A stretch of DNA of 64,000 bases from Luteibacter rhizovicinus DSM 16549 (lineage in GTDB: Bacteria; Pseudomonadota; Gammaproteobacteria; Xanthomonadales; Rhodanobacteraceae), in contig NZ_CP017480.1 in the NCBI RefSeq assembly GCF_001887595.1, positions 620,001 to 684,000 on the forward strand, in the 5' to 3' direction. Under the pieces are notes generated by a model. It had not been told where the DNA came from, ran no database searches, and was given only the letters and a program-made list of their open reading frames with translations. Of this stretch, positions 7,978 through 17,972 are shown in pieces. How positions within the stretch are numbered: position 1 is the first letter of the stretch; each line of letters starts with the position of its first letter. Position numbers and translations under genes: made by a program.

Positions 7978-9636
7978 ATGCAGTACATCTACACCATGAA
8001 CGGGGTGAGCAAGATCGTCCCCCCGAAGCGCCAGATCATCAAGGACATCTCCCTGTCCTTCTTCCCCGGCGCCAAGATCGGCCTGCTGGGCATCAACGGC
8101 TCGGGCAAGTCGACGGTGCTGCGGATCATGGCCGGCGTCGACACCGACTTCCAGGGTGAGGCACGCGCCAATCCGGGCACGAAGATCGGCTACCTGGCCC
8201 AGGAACCGGATCTCGATCCGACCAAGACCGTCCGCGAAGTGGTCGAAGAAGGCGTCGCCGAAGTCCTCGACGCACAGAAGCGCCTGGAAGAGGTCTACGC
8301 CGCGTACGCCGAGGAAGGTGCCGATTTCGACAAGTTGGCAAAGGAGCAGGAAGCCCTCGAGGGCATCCTCGCCGCGAACGACGCGCACGCCCTCGAGCGC
8401 CAGCTTGAAGTGGCCGCCGACGCCCTTCGCCTGCCGCCGTGGGAAGCCTTGGTCGGACCCCTGTCCGGTGGTGAGAAGCGCCGCGTCGCCCTGTGCCGCC
8501 TGCTGCTTTCCAAGCCGGACATGCTCCTGCTCGACGAGCCGACCAACCATCTGGACGCCGAGTCGGTGGACTGGCTGGAAACCTTCCTGCACGACTACCC
8601 CGGCACCGTCGTGGCGGTCACGCATGATCGCTACTTTCTCGACAACGCGGCCGAGTGGATCCTCGAGCTCGATCGCGGCCGGGGCATCCCCTGGAAGGGC
8701 AACTACACCGAGTGGCTGGAGCAGAAGGGCGAACGCCTGCAGCAGGAAGCCAACCAGGAAAAGTCGCGCCAGAAGGCGCTGGCCAAGGAACTGGAGTGGA
8801 TCCGCACGGCCGCCAAGGGTCGTCAGTCCAAGGGCAAGGCCCGTATCAACCGTTTCGAGGAGCTGAACTCGGTCGAGTACCAGCGCCGCAACGAAACCAA
8901 TGAAATCTTCATTCCGCCGGGCGAGCGTCTTGGCCAGGAAGTGATCGAGTTCAAGAACGTCACCAAGTCGTTCGGTGATCGCGTCCTGATCGAAGACCTG
9001 TCGTTCAAGATCCCGCCGGGTGCCATCGTCGGCATCATCGGCCCGAACGGCGCCGGCAAATCCACGCTCATGAAGATGATCATGAATTTGGAGAAGCCCG
9101 ATACCGGTGAGGTCAAGCACGGCCACACGGTCAAGCTGGCCTACGTGGACCAGTCGCGTGACGCGCTCGACCCGAAGAACAACGTCTGGCAGGAAGTGTC
9201 GGGCGGTTCTGACATCCTGCAGATCGGCAACTTCGAGATCCAGTCGCGCGCCTACATCGGCCGCTTCAACTTCAAGGGTACCGACCAGCAGAAGATCGTC
9301 GGCAGCCTGTCCGGTGGTGAACGTGGCCGCCTGCACATGGCCAAGACCCTGCTCCAGGGTGGCAACGTGCTGCTGCTCGATGAGCCGTCCAACGATCTGG
9401 ACGTCGAAACGCTGCGCGCCCTCGAAGACGCGCTGCTCGAATTCCCCGGCTGCGCCGTGGTCATCTCCCATGACCGCTGGTTCCTCGATCGTATCGCCAC
9501 GCACATCATCGCGTTCGAAGGCGATTCCCACGTCGAGTTCTTCCCGGGCAACTACAACGAGTACGAAGCCGACAAGAAGCGCCGTTTTGGCGACGATGCC
9601 GGCCCGAAGCGCGTCAAGTACAAAAAGCTGGTCTGA
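7978..9636 (+). CDS. ettA: Energy-dependent translational throttle protein EttA (ABC-F ATPase)
   Basis: EttA is a soluble ABC-F ATPase that binds the ribosomal E site and gates the first peptide bonds according to ATP/ADP. The 552-residue protein has two ABC domains: Walker A GINGSGKST near residue 40 with signature LSGGEKRR, and Walker A GPNGAGKST near 355 with signature LSGGERGR. They are separated by the charged linker that ends GRQSKGKARINRFEELNS, an EttA hallmark. The second Walker B reads LLLDEPSNDLD, with Ser for the usual Thr. The ATG at 7978 has GGAG seven bases upstream and gives the standard MQYIYTMNGV N-terminus. A REP element follows the stop. Confidence 0.97.
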   Translation: MQYIYTMNGVSKIVPPKRQIIKDISLSFFPGAKIGLLGINGSGKSTVLRIMAGVDTDFQGEARANPGTKIGYLAQEPDLDPTKTVREVVEEGVAEVLDAQKRLEEVYAAYAEEGADFDKLAKEQEALEGILAANDAHALERQLEVAADALRLPPWEALVGPLSGGEKRRVALCRLLLSKPDMLLLDEPTNHLDAESVDWLETFLHDYPGTVVAVTHDRYFLDNAAEWILELDRGRGIPWKGNYTEWLEQKGERLQQEANQEKSRQKALAKELEWIRTAAKGRQSKGKARINRFEELNSVEYQRRNETNEIFIPPGERLGQEVIEFKNVTKSFGDRVLIEDLSFKIPPGAIVGIIGPNGAGKSTLMKMIMNLEKPDTGEVKHGHTVKLAYVDQSRDALDPKNNVWQEVSGGSDILQIGNFEIQSRAYIGRFNFKGTDQQKIVGSLSGGERGRLHMAKTLLQGGNVLLLDEPSNDLDVETLRALEDALLEFPGCAVVISHDRWFLDRIATHIIAFEGDSHVEFFPGNYNEYEADKKRRFGDDAGPKRVKYKKLV

Positions 9637-9651
9637 CAAGACCCGCGAACC

Positions 9652-9730
9652 TGTAGGAGCCGATTCATCGGCGAAAGGCCTTCCGGCTTCACCGCTCCGT
9701 TGGCTTTTCGCCGATGAATCGGCTCCTACA
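9652..9730. repeat. REP-type inverted repeat (BIME)
   Basis: TGTAGGAGCCGATTCATCGG at the left end is matched in inverted orientation by the right end (CCGATGAATCGGCTCCTACA), with a spacer containing caccgctccgttggctttt. The same spacer text recurs in the copy at 48306. It lies 15 bases after the ettA stop and 34 bases before the pyrF start, so it may end the ettA transcript. Confidence 0.85.
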
Positions 9731-9764
9731 TTTCTTTACACCGACAAACATAGCGAAGCCGACC

Positions 9765-10577
<813 letters not shown>

Positions 10578-10594
10578 GCAGCGAAACGGAAAAC

Positions 10595-10613
10595 AGTCGT
10601 AAATTGTACGACT
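10595..10613. promoter_or_regulatory. 19-bp inverted repeat, candidate operator of the downstream repressor
   Basis: AGTCGTA, five bases (AATTG), then TACGACT form a perfect 7-bp inverted repeat. It lies 88 bases before the start of a phage-repressor-like gene, in an AT-richer stretch. The shape fits an autoregulatory operator; it is not GC-rich enough to be a terminator. Confidence 0.45.
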
Positions 10614-10700
10614 TGGCAACTGCAAAAGGCTTACGCTGCTACTCCGGGCTATCCAACAATACGGGGTCTTGAAGCGCCAAAGCGCTCAGCCGGAGCTGTC

Positions 10701-11084
10701 ATGCCACCTATCAACCGAGGTTTTTCCCAACGTTTGCATGTCGCGCTGGACATGGCTGGCGTGAAGAAAGGCCGCGGGCGAATCACGCAGCTGGCCGATC
10801 TCTTCGATGTCAGCCGGGAAACCGCCCGAAAGTGGCTCAGCGATCTCGGCCTGCCGGAACTGGAGCGCCAGATCGACATGGCGACCCGGTTCGGCGTGAA
10901 CTTCGAATGGCTGGCCACCGGCCGCGGCGCTCCGAACGGCGCCACGGGCGTACGGGAAAGCCCTGCCCTGTATCGCGCCGACTCGCGGGAGCAGTTGCGC
11001 CTGGTCGGGCTGGTGAGCCGCCTGCCCAAGGAACGCCGGAAGGCACTCCTGGTGATCGTCGAGGCGCTCGCCGAGGCCGAATAA
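10701..11084 (+). CDS. Small helix-turn-helix regulator, CI-repressor-like
   Basis: Likely DNA-binding repressor of 127 residues. The N-terminal half resembles phage CI/Cro-type HTH domains: ITQLADLFDVSRETARKWLSDLGLPE supplies the two helices, followed by the common tail FGVNFEWLATGRG. The C-terminal 45 residues are charged and helical (LVSRLPKERRKALLVIVEALAE), perhaps for dimerisation. There is no peptidase domain, so it is not a LexA/CI self-cleaving type. GGAG about six bases before the ATG supports the start. A 19-bp palindrome at 10595 may be its own operator. No phage genes lie nearby, so it looks like a domesticated or chromosomal regulator. Targets unknown. Confidence 0.8.
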   Translation: MPPINRGFSQRLHVALDMAGVKKGRGRITQLADLFDVSRETARKWLSDLGLPELERQIDMATRFGVNFEWLATGRGAPNGATGVRESPALYRADSREQLRLVGLVSRLPKERRKALLVIVEALAEAE

Positions 11085-11105
11085 GCGCCGGCGCCACGAA
11101 TCACC

Positions 11106-11642
11106 TCAATCGTCGCCGATGTCCATGCCGGGAAAGAGCACCTCGGTGTATCCGAACTTGCCGAAATCGGTAATCCGCGAAGGGTAAAGGCGGCCGATCA
11201 GATGGTCGCACTCGTGCTGGACCACCCGGGCGTGAAAGCCTTCCGCCGTACGATCGATGACCTCGCCCTTGGGCCCGATGCCCTGGTAGCGGATCAACGA
11301 GTAACGATTCACCGCCCCGCGTAGCCCGGGGACGGAAAGACACCCCTCCCAGCCCTCTTCCATGTCCTGCGACAGCGGTGTGATCACCGGATTGAGCAGG
11401 ATCGTCTCCGGCACCGGCGGTGCATCCGGATAGCGCTCGCTGCTGTCGAACCCGAAGATCACCAGTTGCAGGTCCACGCCGATCTGCGGCGCCGCCAGGC
11501 CCACGCCACCGGCGTGGTGCATCGTGTCGAACATGTCGGCGATGAGGGCATCCAGTTCGGTGCTGCCGATCATGGCATCGGGAACCGGGGGCGCGATGCG
11601 CAACAGGCGCTCGTCGCCCATCTTGAGGATCTCGTGAATCAT
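11106..11642 (-). CDS. def: Peptide deformylase
   Basis: Removes the formyl group from the N-terminal methionine of new proteins. The 178-residue protein shows all three motifs in order: [10 protein letters not shown] (46-55), EGCLSVPG (99-106, metal ligand C101) and QHECDHL (142-148, metal ligands H143 and H147, catalytic E144). The third motif has Cys where many family members have Tyr or Met. The ATG at 11642 (MIHEIL) matches the usual family N-terminus; an ATG two codons upstream (11648) is also possible. It stands alone, not with fmt, so it may be a second deformylase of the genome. Confidence 0.93.
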   Translation of the reverse strand: MIHEILKMGDERLLRIAPPVPDAMIGSTELDALIADMFDTMHHAGGVGLAAPQIGVDLQLVIFGFDSSERYPDAPPVPETILLNPVITPLSQDMEEGWEGCLSVPGLRGAVNRYSLIRYQGIGPKGEVIDRTAEGFHARVVQHECDHLIGRLYPSRITDFGKFGYTEVLFPGMDIGDD

Positions 11643-11790
11643 GGTCATCGCCAGGGGAGTGGGGATGACCCGAGCATACGATGCCGGCCGGCCATTCGAC
11701 CAATGGCTAATACGACGAGCCCTCGTCACGCATTGACCCCCGTGACCGGGGGGACGACCCTTGTGCCATCCGCGAGGGGAGTCCAAGACC

Positions 11791-13866
11791 ATGCACAGTG
11801 CCATTCCGAAACCGAGCCCCGCAGGGAAGATCCTGTGGGCCGCCATCGCCATCGTCGGCGCCTGGTGCCTGGGTGTCGTCGCCCTGCGACGGGACGAACC
11901 GATCAATGCGATCTGGCTGGTCACCGCGTCCATCGCGGTCTTCCTCATCGGCTACCGCTTCTACAGCCGGATGATCGCCACGGGCGTTCTCCAGCTGGAC
12001 CCGTCGCGTGCCACGCCAGCCGTCCTGCGCAATGACGGTCTCGACTATGTACCCACCGATCGCTGGGTCGTCTTCGGCCATCACTTCGCCGCCATCGCCG
12101 GCGCCGGCCCCCTGGTCGGCCCCGTCCTCGCGGCACAGATGGGCTACCTGCCCGGCACCCTGTGGATCCTCGTCGGCGTCGTCTTCGCCGGCGCCGTGCA
12201 GGATTTCATGATCCTCGGGCTCTCGCTTCGCCGCGACGGCCGCTCCCTGGGCCACATGCTGCGTGAGGAGCTGGGCGAAGTACCCGGCGTCATCGCCATG
12301 GTCGGCGTGCTGGTGCTGATGATGATCGTGCTGGCGGTGCTGGCCCTGGTCGTGGTCAAGGCCCTCACCCACAGCCCCTGGGGAACCTTCACGGTCGCCG
12401 CGACCATTCCCATCGCGCTCCTGATGGGGGTGTACCTGCGTTATATCCGGCCCGGCCGCATCCTCGAGGTCTCGATCATCGGCCTGGTGCTGCTCCTGGC
12501 CTCGATCTGGTACGGCAAGACCGTCAACGACACGCCGGCCATGGCCGTCCTGTTCGACTTCGACGCGAAGGCCCTGGCGTGGTTGCTGATCGGCTACGGC
12601 TTCTTCGCCTCGGTCCTGCCGGTGTGGCTGTTGCTCGCCCCGCGCGACTACCTGTCCACCTTCCTCAAGATCGGCACCATCGCCCTGCTCGCCCTGGCCA
12701 TCTTCCTGGCCGCGCCGACCCTGCAGATGCCGGCGGTGACCAAGTTCATCGACGGCACCGGCCCGGTCTTCGCCGGCAACCTGTTCCCCTTCCTGTTCAT
12801 CACCATCGCCTGCGGTGCCGTCTCCGGCTGGCATTCGATCATCGCCTCCGGCACCACACCCAAGCTGCTCGCCAACGAGGGCGAGGCACGCATGGTCGGT
12901 TACGGCGGCATGCTGATGGAGGCCTTCGTCGCCATCATGGCGCTGATCGCCGCGTCGTCCCTGCATCCGGGGGTGTATTTCGCGATGAACTCTCCCGGCG
13001 CGCTCGTCGGCACGACCGTCGAGCAGGCCGCGCAGACCATCAGCACCTGGGGCTTCCTGGTCACGCCACAGGAACTGACCGAGACGGCCAAGAACATTGG
13101 CGAAGGCACCATCCTCGGTCGCGCCGGCGGCGCCCCGACCCTCGCGGTCGGCATGGCCCAGTTGCTTCACGGCATCCTGCCCGGCGAAGGCATGATGGCC
13201 ATGTGGTACCACTACGCGATCCTGTTCGAAGCCCTGTTCATCCTGACCACGGTGGACGCCGGCACACGCGTCGGCCGCTTCATGATCCAGGAGCTGGCGG
13301 GCATGGCTTACGCGCCGCTCAAGGAAACCAAGTCCTGGGTGAGCAACATCATCGCCACGGTGATCTGTGTCGGCCTGTGGGGTTACTTCCTCTACCAGGG
13401 CGCCGTGGATCCACTGGGTGGCATCAACACCTTGTGGCCACTGTTCGGTATCGCCAACCAGATGCTTGCGGCGATCGCGCTGATGCTCGCCACGCTGGTG
13501 ACGGTCAAACTCAAGCGCGAGCGTTACGTCCTTGTGCCCGGCCTGCCCGCCGCGTGGCTGGTCATCTGCACGCTCACGGCGGCAGGGCAAAAGCTGTTCG
13601 ACGACAAGATCAGCTTCACCGCTGCCGCACAGAAATACGCCGACGCCATGGCTTCGGGCAAACTGCTCGCACCGGCGAAGACGGCCGAGGAAATGCAGCG
13701 CATCGTCACCAACAACCGGGTCGACATGGTCCTCACCGGCCTGTTCATGCTGCTGGTGCTGACCATGCTGTTCTTCTCGCTACGCGCCATCGCCCGCGCC
13801 TGGCGCGCCAACCATCCGACCGCGCACGAAGAACCGTACGTCGCGCTGTCGAGCGTCGCGTCGTGA
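11791..13866 (+). CDS. cstA: CstA-family carbon starvation / pyruvate transporter
   Basis: Inner-membrane transporter; characterised relatives (CstA, BtsT) import pyruvate, and older work linked CstA to peptide use in starvation. The 691-residue protein is almost entirely hydrophobic segments (about 16-18). Family blocks include [26 protein letters not shown] near residue 95 and [21 protein letters not shown] near residue 350. The ATG at 11791 has GGGGAG upstream; an earlier in-frame ATG at 11761 has no ribosome binding site. It is followed 10 bases later by a ybdD-type gene, the standard partner. Confidence 0.94.
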   Translation: MHSAIPKPSPAGKILWAAIAIVGAWCLGVVALRRDEPINAIWLVTASIAVFLIGYRFYSRMIATGVLQLDPSRATPAVLRNDGLDYVPTDRWVVFGHHFAAIAGAGPLVGPVLAAQMGYLPGTLWILVGVVFAGAVQDFMILGLSLRRDGRSLGHMLREELGEVPGVIAMVGVLVLMMIVLAVLALVVVKALTHSPWGTFTVAATIPIALLMGVYLRYIRPGRILEVSIIGLVLLLASIWYGKTVNDTPAMAVLFDFDAKALAWLLIGYGFFASVLPVWLLLAPRDYLSTFLKIGTIALLALAIFLAAPTLQMPAVTKFIDGTGPVFAGNLFPFLFITIACGAVSGWHSIIASGTTPKLLANEGEARMVGYGGMLMEAFVAIMALIAASSLHPGVYFAMNSPGALVGTTVEQAAQTISTWGFLVTPQELTETAKNIGEGTILGRAGGAPTLAVGMAQLLHGILPGEGMMAMWYHYAILFEALFILTTVDAGTRVGRFMIQELAGMAYAPLKETKSWVSNIIATVICVGLWGYFLYQGAVDPLGGINTLWPLFGIANQMLAAIALMLATLVTVKLKRERYVLVPGLPAAWLVICTLTAAGQKLFDDKISFTAAAQKYADAMASGKLLAPAKTAEEMQRIVTNNRVDMVLTGLFMLLVLTMLFFSLRAIARAWRANHPTAHEEPYVALSSVAS

Positions 13867-13876
13867 GGAACCCGTC

Positions 13877-14083
13877 ATGAGTACGACAGCCAGGCCGGGT
13901 CCGCGCGCGCTGTGGAAGTGGGCGGTGCAAACCGCCCGCCTCTGCTGCGGCGTGCCGGATTACGACGTCTACGTGAAGCACCTTCGCGAGCATCATCCCG
14001 AGCGGAAGATCCCGAGCTACGGCGAGTTCTTCCGGGAGCGGCAGGAAGCGAGGTATCGGGGGACGGGCGGGCGCTGTTGTTGA
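13877..14083 (+). CDS. YbdD/YjiX family protein
   Basis: Small protein of 68 residues of the YbdD/YjiX family, almost always encoded directly behind cstA or btsT. Visible family features are the C-C-G-V-P-DY-D-Y region and the block HLREHHPERKIPSYGEFFRERQEARY. It is basic and soluble. A role as an accessory subunit of the neighbouring transporter is commonly inferred from gene linkage. It starts 10 bases after cstA, so both are likely on one transcript, which may end at the REP element just downstream. Confidence 0.9.
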   Translation: MSTTARPGPRALWKWAVQTARLCCGVPDYDVYVKHLREHHPERKIPSYGEFFRERQEARYRGTGGRCC

Positions 14084-14098
14084 GCTGCGATAGCACGA

Positions 14099-14167
14099 TG
14101 TGGGAGCCGCTTCAGCGGCGATAGCCAGGTCACGTCGACACCATCGCCGGCGTAGCCGGCTCCCACA
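14099..14167. repeat. REP-type inverted repeat (BIME)
   Basis: TGTGGGAGCCGCTTCAGCGG at the left end is matched by an inverted ATCGCCGGCGTAGCCGGCTC at the right end, with a short spacer. It sits between the stops of the convergent ybdD-type gene and the FadR-family regulator. Confidence 0.85.
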
Positions 14168-14189
14168 CAGAGCCGGGACACGCGAACGG

Positions 14190-14906
14190 TCAGGCGCGGC
14201 GCTTGCCCGTTCCCTTGCGCATGTTCGCCCGCGAGTCGGCGATCATCGTGCGCATGGCGACGGCGGCCTCGTTGGGCCGGCGGCGGCGAATCGCCTCATA
14301 CACCGCACGATGATGCGGCAACGAATACTTGAAGTTCTTCGCCGTGCGCGCGGACATCACGAAGTACGTAGCCAGCGCCGTCTCGACCACGGAGAACAGC
14401 GAGCTGAGTAGCTCATTGTTGGTCGCAGCCAGGACGGCATCGTGGAAGCCCAGGTCCGCAGCGGCCCAGGCATCGAGGTCGGGGGCATCTTCCATCGCGT
14501 CGAGTGCGGCGCCGATCGCCACCAGCTGATCCGGTGAACGACGGCGAGCCGCCGCCATCACCGCGGCCGGCTCGATGATCTCGCGCATCTCGACCAGCTT
14601 CTCGACGAAGTCTTCCGTCGGCATGGCAGCGCAGCGCCAGGACAACACATCGGCATCGAGGTGATTCCAGTGCGCGGGATCGCGCACGCGCATCCCGGTC
14701 TTTTGCCGGGTCTCGATCAGTCCCTTGGCCGCGAGCACCTTCAGGGCCTCGCGCAGGACGGTCCGGCTGACCGACATCTGTTCGGCCAGCTGCGACTCAC
14801 CCGGCAGCGATTCGCCGGGGCGAAGCACGCCACTGACGATCGATTCGCCGATTTCTTCGATGACGCGCGCATGCAGATTGCGCGCTCCCCCTGTCTTCAA
14901 AGCCAT
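14190..14906 (-). CDS. FadR-subfamily GntR transcriptional regulator
   Basis: DNA-binding regulator of 238 residues. The N-terminal winged HTH (about residues 10-75) contains LPGESQLAEQMSVSRTVLREALKVLAAKGLIETRQ. The C-terminal FCD domain (about 85-225) has the helical pattern and His/Asp residues (FHDAVL, LPHHRAVYEAI) that usually bind a metal and a small organic acid or sugar acid. It is divergent from the secreted aldose epimerase gene, and a perfect GTC-x-GAC palindrome lies between them. It probably represses itself and that gene. The ligand is unknown; sugar catabolism is the best guess from context. Confidence 0.88.
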   Translation of the reverse strand: MALKTGGARNLHARVIEEIGESIVSGVLRPGESLPGESQLAEQMSVSRTVLREALKVLAAKGLIETRQKTGMRVRDPAHWNHLDADVLSWRCAAMPTEDFVEKLVEMREIIEPAAVMAAARRRSPDQLVAIGAALDAMEDAPDLDAWAAADLGFHDAVLAATNNELLSSLFSVVETALATYFVMSARTAKNFKYSLPHHRAVYEAIRRRRPNEAAVAMRTMIADSRANMRKGTGKRRA

Positions 14907-14986
14907 GGACGTTCCAATACGGGACGAAACGAGAGGCCCATCCTAGCCGACTTGGCCGCCGGGACGATGACGCACCGCAACTTGTC

Positions 14987-15001
14987 ATTTGTCTGACAAA
15001 T
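14987..15001. promoter_or_regulatory. Candidate FadR/GntR operator between the regulator and galM
   Basis: ATTTGTC-T-GACAAAT is a perfect 15-bp palindrome containing the TxGTxxxACxA core usual for FadR-subfamily regulators. It lies 39 bases before the epimerase ATG and overlaps a TATGAT that could be the -10, which fits repression. A further TTGTCAG half-site follows at 15008. Confidence 0.6.
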
Positions 15002-15040
15002 ATGATCTTGTCAGCGGGTTGATGGCAACCGGAGTGAGTG

Positions 15041-16183
15041 ATGAGAAAGTTCGGAACGGGTTTGGCCACAGCGATCCTGCTGGCCAGTGCGACGGCCGCG
15101 ACGGCCGGTGAAGCGTCAAAAGCCTCGTTTGGCGGTACGCCCGACGGCAAGGACGTGACTCTGGTCACGCTGACCAATGGCCACGGCGCCACCGCAAAAA
15201 TCCTCTCCCTCGGCGCAGCGCTGTACGCACTAGACGTACCGGACAGAAACGGCAAGCCCGGCGATATCGTGCTCGGCTACCCGGACCTGAAAGGCACCTT
15301 CGCCATGCCGCAGTACTTCGGCGACACGGTGGGCCGATATGCCAACCGCATCGCCAAGGGCAAGTTCACCCTCGACGGCAAGCAGTACAACGTGCCCGTC
15401 AACAACGGACCCAACTCGCTGCACGGCGGCAAGGTCGGCTTCGACAAGGTGATCTGGAACGTCGACAAGGTCGAGTCCGGCGCGACACCCAGTGTTACCC
15501 TGACGTATGTGAGTCCCGACGGGGACCAGGGCTATCCTGGCAAGCTCACGGCCACGGCGACCTACTCGCTCAACGACAAGAACGAACTGACCATCGCGTA
15601 CTCCGCTACCACGGATGCACCGACGATCGTCAACATCACCAACCACACGTACTGGAATCTGGCAGGCGAAGGCTCCGGCAGCGTGATGGACCAGAAGCTG
15701 ATGATCGCCGGCGACGCCTATCTGCCCACCGACGCCACCGCGATTCCCACCGGCGAGATCCGCAACGTGGCGGGTACGGATTTCGATTTCCGCAAAGCCA
15801 AGCCCATCGGCAAGGACGTCCGCGATGCAAAGGAAGAGCAGATCGTGTTCGGCCGCGGCTACGACCACAACTGGGTGATTTCCCGCAAGGAAGTCGCCGC
15901 ACCACGTGAAGTCGCCCGGGTGAGCGATCCGAAGTCGGGTCGCGTCTTGTCGCTCTGGTCGGCGCAGCCCGGCCTGCAGTTCTATTCGGGCAACTTCCTC
16001 GATGGCACGACGTCGGGCAAGTCGGGCGGTGTCTATCGCCAGGGCGACGCCTTCGCGCTGGAGCCGCAGCTTTTTCCGGATACACCGAACCATCCGGACT
16101 TCGGTTCGGCACGACTCGAGCCGGGCAAGACCTATCGCAACGTCATGACCTACAAGTTCTCGACGGACAAAGGCGCGAAGTAA
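15041..16183 (+). CDS. galM: Aldose 1-epimerase (mutarotase) with signal peptide
   Basis: Interconverts alpha and beta anomers of galactose and related sugars. The 380-residue protein has the family residues in order: NRIAKG and NSLHGG (first catalytic His), NITNHTYWNLAG (second His), YDHNWV (Asp) and the glutamate in ALEPQLFPDTPNH. It begins with a signal peptide (MRKFGTGLATAILLASATAATAG), so it should act in the periplasm, unlike cytoplasmic E. coli GalM. CGGAG six bases before the ATG decides the start over a GTG one codon earlier. A FadR-family operator-like palindrome precedes it. A weak hairpin (GTAAGGC-gcct-GCCTTAC) spans its stop and that of the convergent permease gene. Confidence 0.92.
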   Translation: MRKFGTGLATAILLASATAATAGEASKASFGGTPDGKDVTLVTLTNGHGATAKILSLGAALYALDVPDRNGKPGDIVLGYPDLKGTFAMPQYFGDTVGRYANRIAKGKFTLDGKQYNVPVNNGPNSLHGGKVGFDKVIWNVDKVESGATPSVTLTYVSPDGDQGYPGKLTATATYSLNDKNELTIAYSATTDAPTIVNITNHTYWNLAGEGSGSVMDQKLMIAGDAYLPTDATAIPTGEIRNVAGTDFDFRKAKPIGKDVRDAKEEQIVFGRGYDHNWVISRKEVAAPREVARVSDPKSGRVLSLWSAQPGLQFYSGNFLDGTTSGKSGGVYRQGDAFALEPQLFPDTPNHPDFGSARLEPGKTYRNVMTYKFSTDKGAK

Positions 16184-16193
16184 GGCGCCTGCC

Positions 16194-17099
16194 TTACACT
16201 TCGTGATGCAAGGCTTCCGCCGATTTCTTGCGGCGGAAGCGCGGTGCCAGTTCGACCATGTACATCGCGGCGAGGACGAGCGCCCCGCCGCCGACCATGC
16301 GTGTCGTCAGTACGTCCACGCCGAGCAGTACGGCGAAACCGGCGGCAAAGACCGGCTCGGTCGTCATGACGATCGCCGCGCGCGTGGCTGGCATATGGGC
16401 CTGCGCCCAGGTCTGCACGAGCATCGCGAACGCCCCGGCGATCAGGGCCATGTACAGAACGGCGATCCAGGCCTTGGTATCCGGCGGCAGTGCCGGACCG
16501 TGGTGCGGTAACGTGGCCAGCAGGCAGACGGCCGCGATGCCGACCATCTGCACCGCGGACATACCGAAGGCATCGCCCGCCTTCGACCAATGACCGAGGC
16601 CGACGATGTGCAATGCATAGAGCGCGGCGGACGCGAGGGTCAGCAGGACACCGAGATCGACCTCGAACCCGTTGAGCGCCAGCACGCCCAGCCCGACCAT
16701 CGCCAGGCCGACCGCGACCCAGGTACTGGCCGGCATGCGCTGGCGAAAGATCAGCAGGGCGAGGATCGGGGTGATCACGACGTACATGCCCGTGACGAAG
16801 CCGCTGACGCTCGGCGACGTGCGCGCGAGGCCTTCGGTCTGCAGCCACTGCGCCAGCCCGTAGAGGACGCCCAGTGCTAGGCCACGCCTGAGCTGTGCCC
16901 TGCCCAGGCGCCACACCGGCCGGGCGAACAGGACCAGCATCACGGCCGCGGCGATCGCGAAGCGCACGGCGAGAAAATCGGTGACCGACATGCGACCGAC
17001 AACATCCTTGATGAGGACGAAGGTCGAACCCCAGATGGCGGTGACGGCGAGCAGGCCGAGCGTGGCGGGCCCGCTCTCGCGCGACGACCTGCCGGTCAC
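16194..17099 (-). CDS. DMT/EamA-family transporter
   Basis: Inner-membrane permease of the drug/metabolite transporter superfamily; substrate not predictable. The 301-residue protein has about ten hydrophobic segments and two EamA repeats, the first starting LAVTAIWGSTFVLIKDVVG and the second LTLASAALYALHIVGLGHWS. No in-frame ATG lies near the domain start. The GTG at 17099 overlaps the stop of the upstream glycosyltransferase as GTGA, pointing to translational coupling. With purL and the glycosyltransferase it forms a leftward run of closely packed genes. Confidence 0.88.
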   Translation of the reverse strand: MTGRSSRESGPATLGLLAVTAIWGSTFVLIKDVVGRMSVTDFLAVRFAIAAAVMLVLFARPVWRLGRAQLRRGLALGVLYGLAQWLQTEGLARTSPSVSGFVTGMYVVITPILALLIFRQRMPASTWVAVGLAMVGLGVLALNGFEVDLGVLLTLASAALYALHIVGLGHWSKAGDAFGMSAVQMVGIAAVCLLATLPHHGPALPPDTKAWIAVLYMALIAGAFAMLVQTWAQAHMPATRAAIVMTTEPVFAAGFAVLLGVDVLTTRMVGGGALVLAAMYMVELAPRFRRKKSAEALHHEV

Positions 17100-17956
17100 C
17101 GGCGACGGCGCCGGGCGAGCTGGCCCGGGATCTTCAGGAGAAAGTGCGACCAGATGCCCAGCCAGACGATCGCCCGGACCAGCGGGTTCCGCGCCGCGGG
17201 ATCGTGGCGGCGGAACCACAGGTACATGCTGCGATGCTTGTGCCGGCTGACGAAGATGGGCCGATGACGGCTCGAACCGCCCTTGCCGTGCAGCACGCGG
17301 ACATCGCCCGCAAGAAGTACGTGATAGCCGCCATCGCGGGCGCGACGGCAGAGATCCATGTCCTCGCAATGGAGGAAGAAGGTCTCGTCGAAGCCACCGA
17401 GCCGATCGAATACCGCACGCGGCATCAGCACGATGGCACCCGACACGATCTCGACCTCCTCGGCGCCGTTCGGCATCGGGCCCCGGATATCGATCCCCTG
17501 GTCGCCCCGCCGACCGAGCATCGTGCTCAGTGAGCGGCGCAGCAGCGGGTCGCGCCGGCGCGACGCGGGGTCGGGATGCCCGGCGCTGTCGCAGACCACG
17601 GCACCGACGATGCCCGTATGGACGTCCATGTGCGCGGCCATGCGCGCGATGGTGTCCGGTTCGACCAGGCAATCGGGATTGAGGATCAGGAGGCGATCGC
17701 CATGGGCCTGGGCCGCGCCGCGATTCACGGCAGGCCCGAAGCCGAGGTTGGCCCGGTTGTAGACCACGCGAACGCGGTCGTCGTCGGCATAGGCACGGTC
17801 GAGCGCTTCGGGGATGCCATCGGTCGACCCGTTGTCGACGATGACGACCTCGACGGGCACGTCGCTGGCGAGCGCGTGATCCACGCACTCGCGCGTAAAC
17901 GGCCCGCTGTCGGCGAGCACGATGACGATGCTGGTAAGACCCGCGTTAGTCGTCAC
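17096..17956 (-). CDS. Glycosyltransferase family 2 (rhamnosyltransferase-like)
   Basis: Probable cytoplasmic-face glycosyltransferase adding a sugar to a cell-surface glycan. The 286-residue protein shows the GT-A nucleotide-binding start TSIVIVLADSG, then VVIVDNGSTDG, the donor motif LILNPDCLV and the acceptor-side block GGFDETFFLHCEDMDLCRRARDGGY, as in WbbL/RfbF-like rhamnosyltransferases. A hydrophobic C-terminal patch (AIVWLGIWSHFLLKI) ends in an arginine tail. The start is a GTG 16 bases after the purL stop. No other surface-glycan genes are nearby. Confidence 0.88.
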   Translation of the reverse strand: MTTNAGLTSIVIVLADSGPFTRECVDHALASDVPVEVVIVDNGSTDGIPEALDRAYADDDRVRVVYNRANLGFGPAVNRGAAQAHGDRLLILNPDCLVEPDTIARMAAHMDVHTGIVGAVVCDSAGHPDPASRRRDPLLRRSLSTMLGRRGDQGIDIRGPMPNGAEEVEIVSGAIVLMPRAVFDRLGGFDETFFLHCEDMDLCRRARDGGYHVLLAGDVRVLHGKGGSSRHRPIFVSRHKHRSMYLWFRRHDPAARNPLVRAIVWLGIWSHFLLKIPGQLARRRRR

Positions 17957-17972
17957 CGAACCGTTACTCCGT

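Noticed and set aside
11707..13590. A long minus-strand frame opposite cstA
   Set aside because: Its translation is an Asp/Gly/Gln/His-rich shadow; cstA is supported by membrane segments and conserved blocks.
16180..16197. GTAAGGC-gcct-GCCTTAC as a terminator between galM and the DMT gene
   Set aside because: It is only 7 bp, overlaps both stop codons and has no T run. It is mentioned with galM but not listed as a feature.
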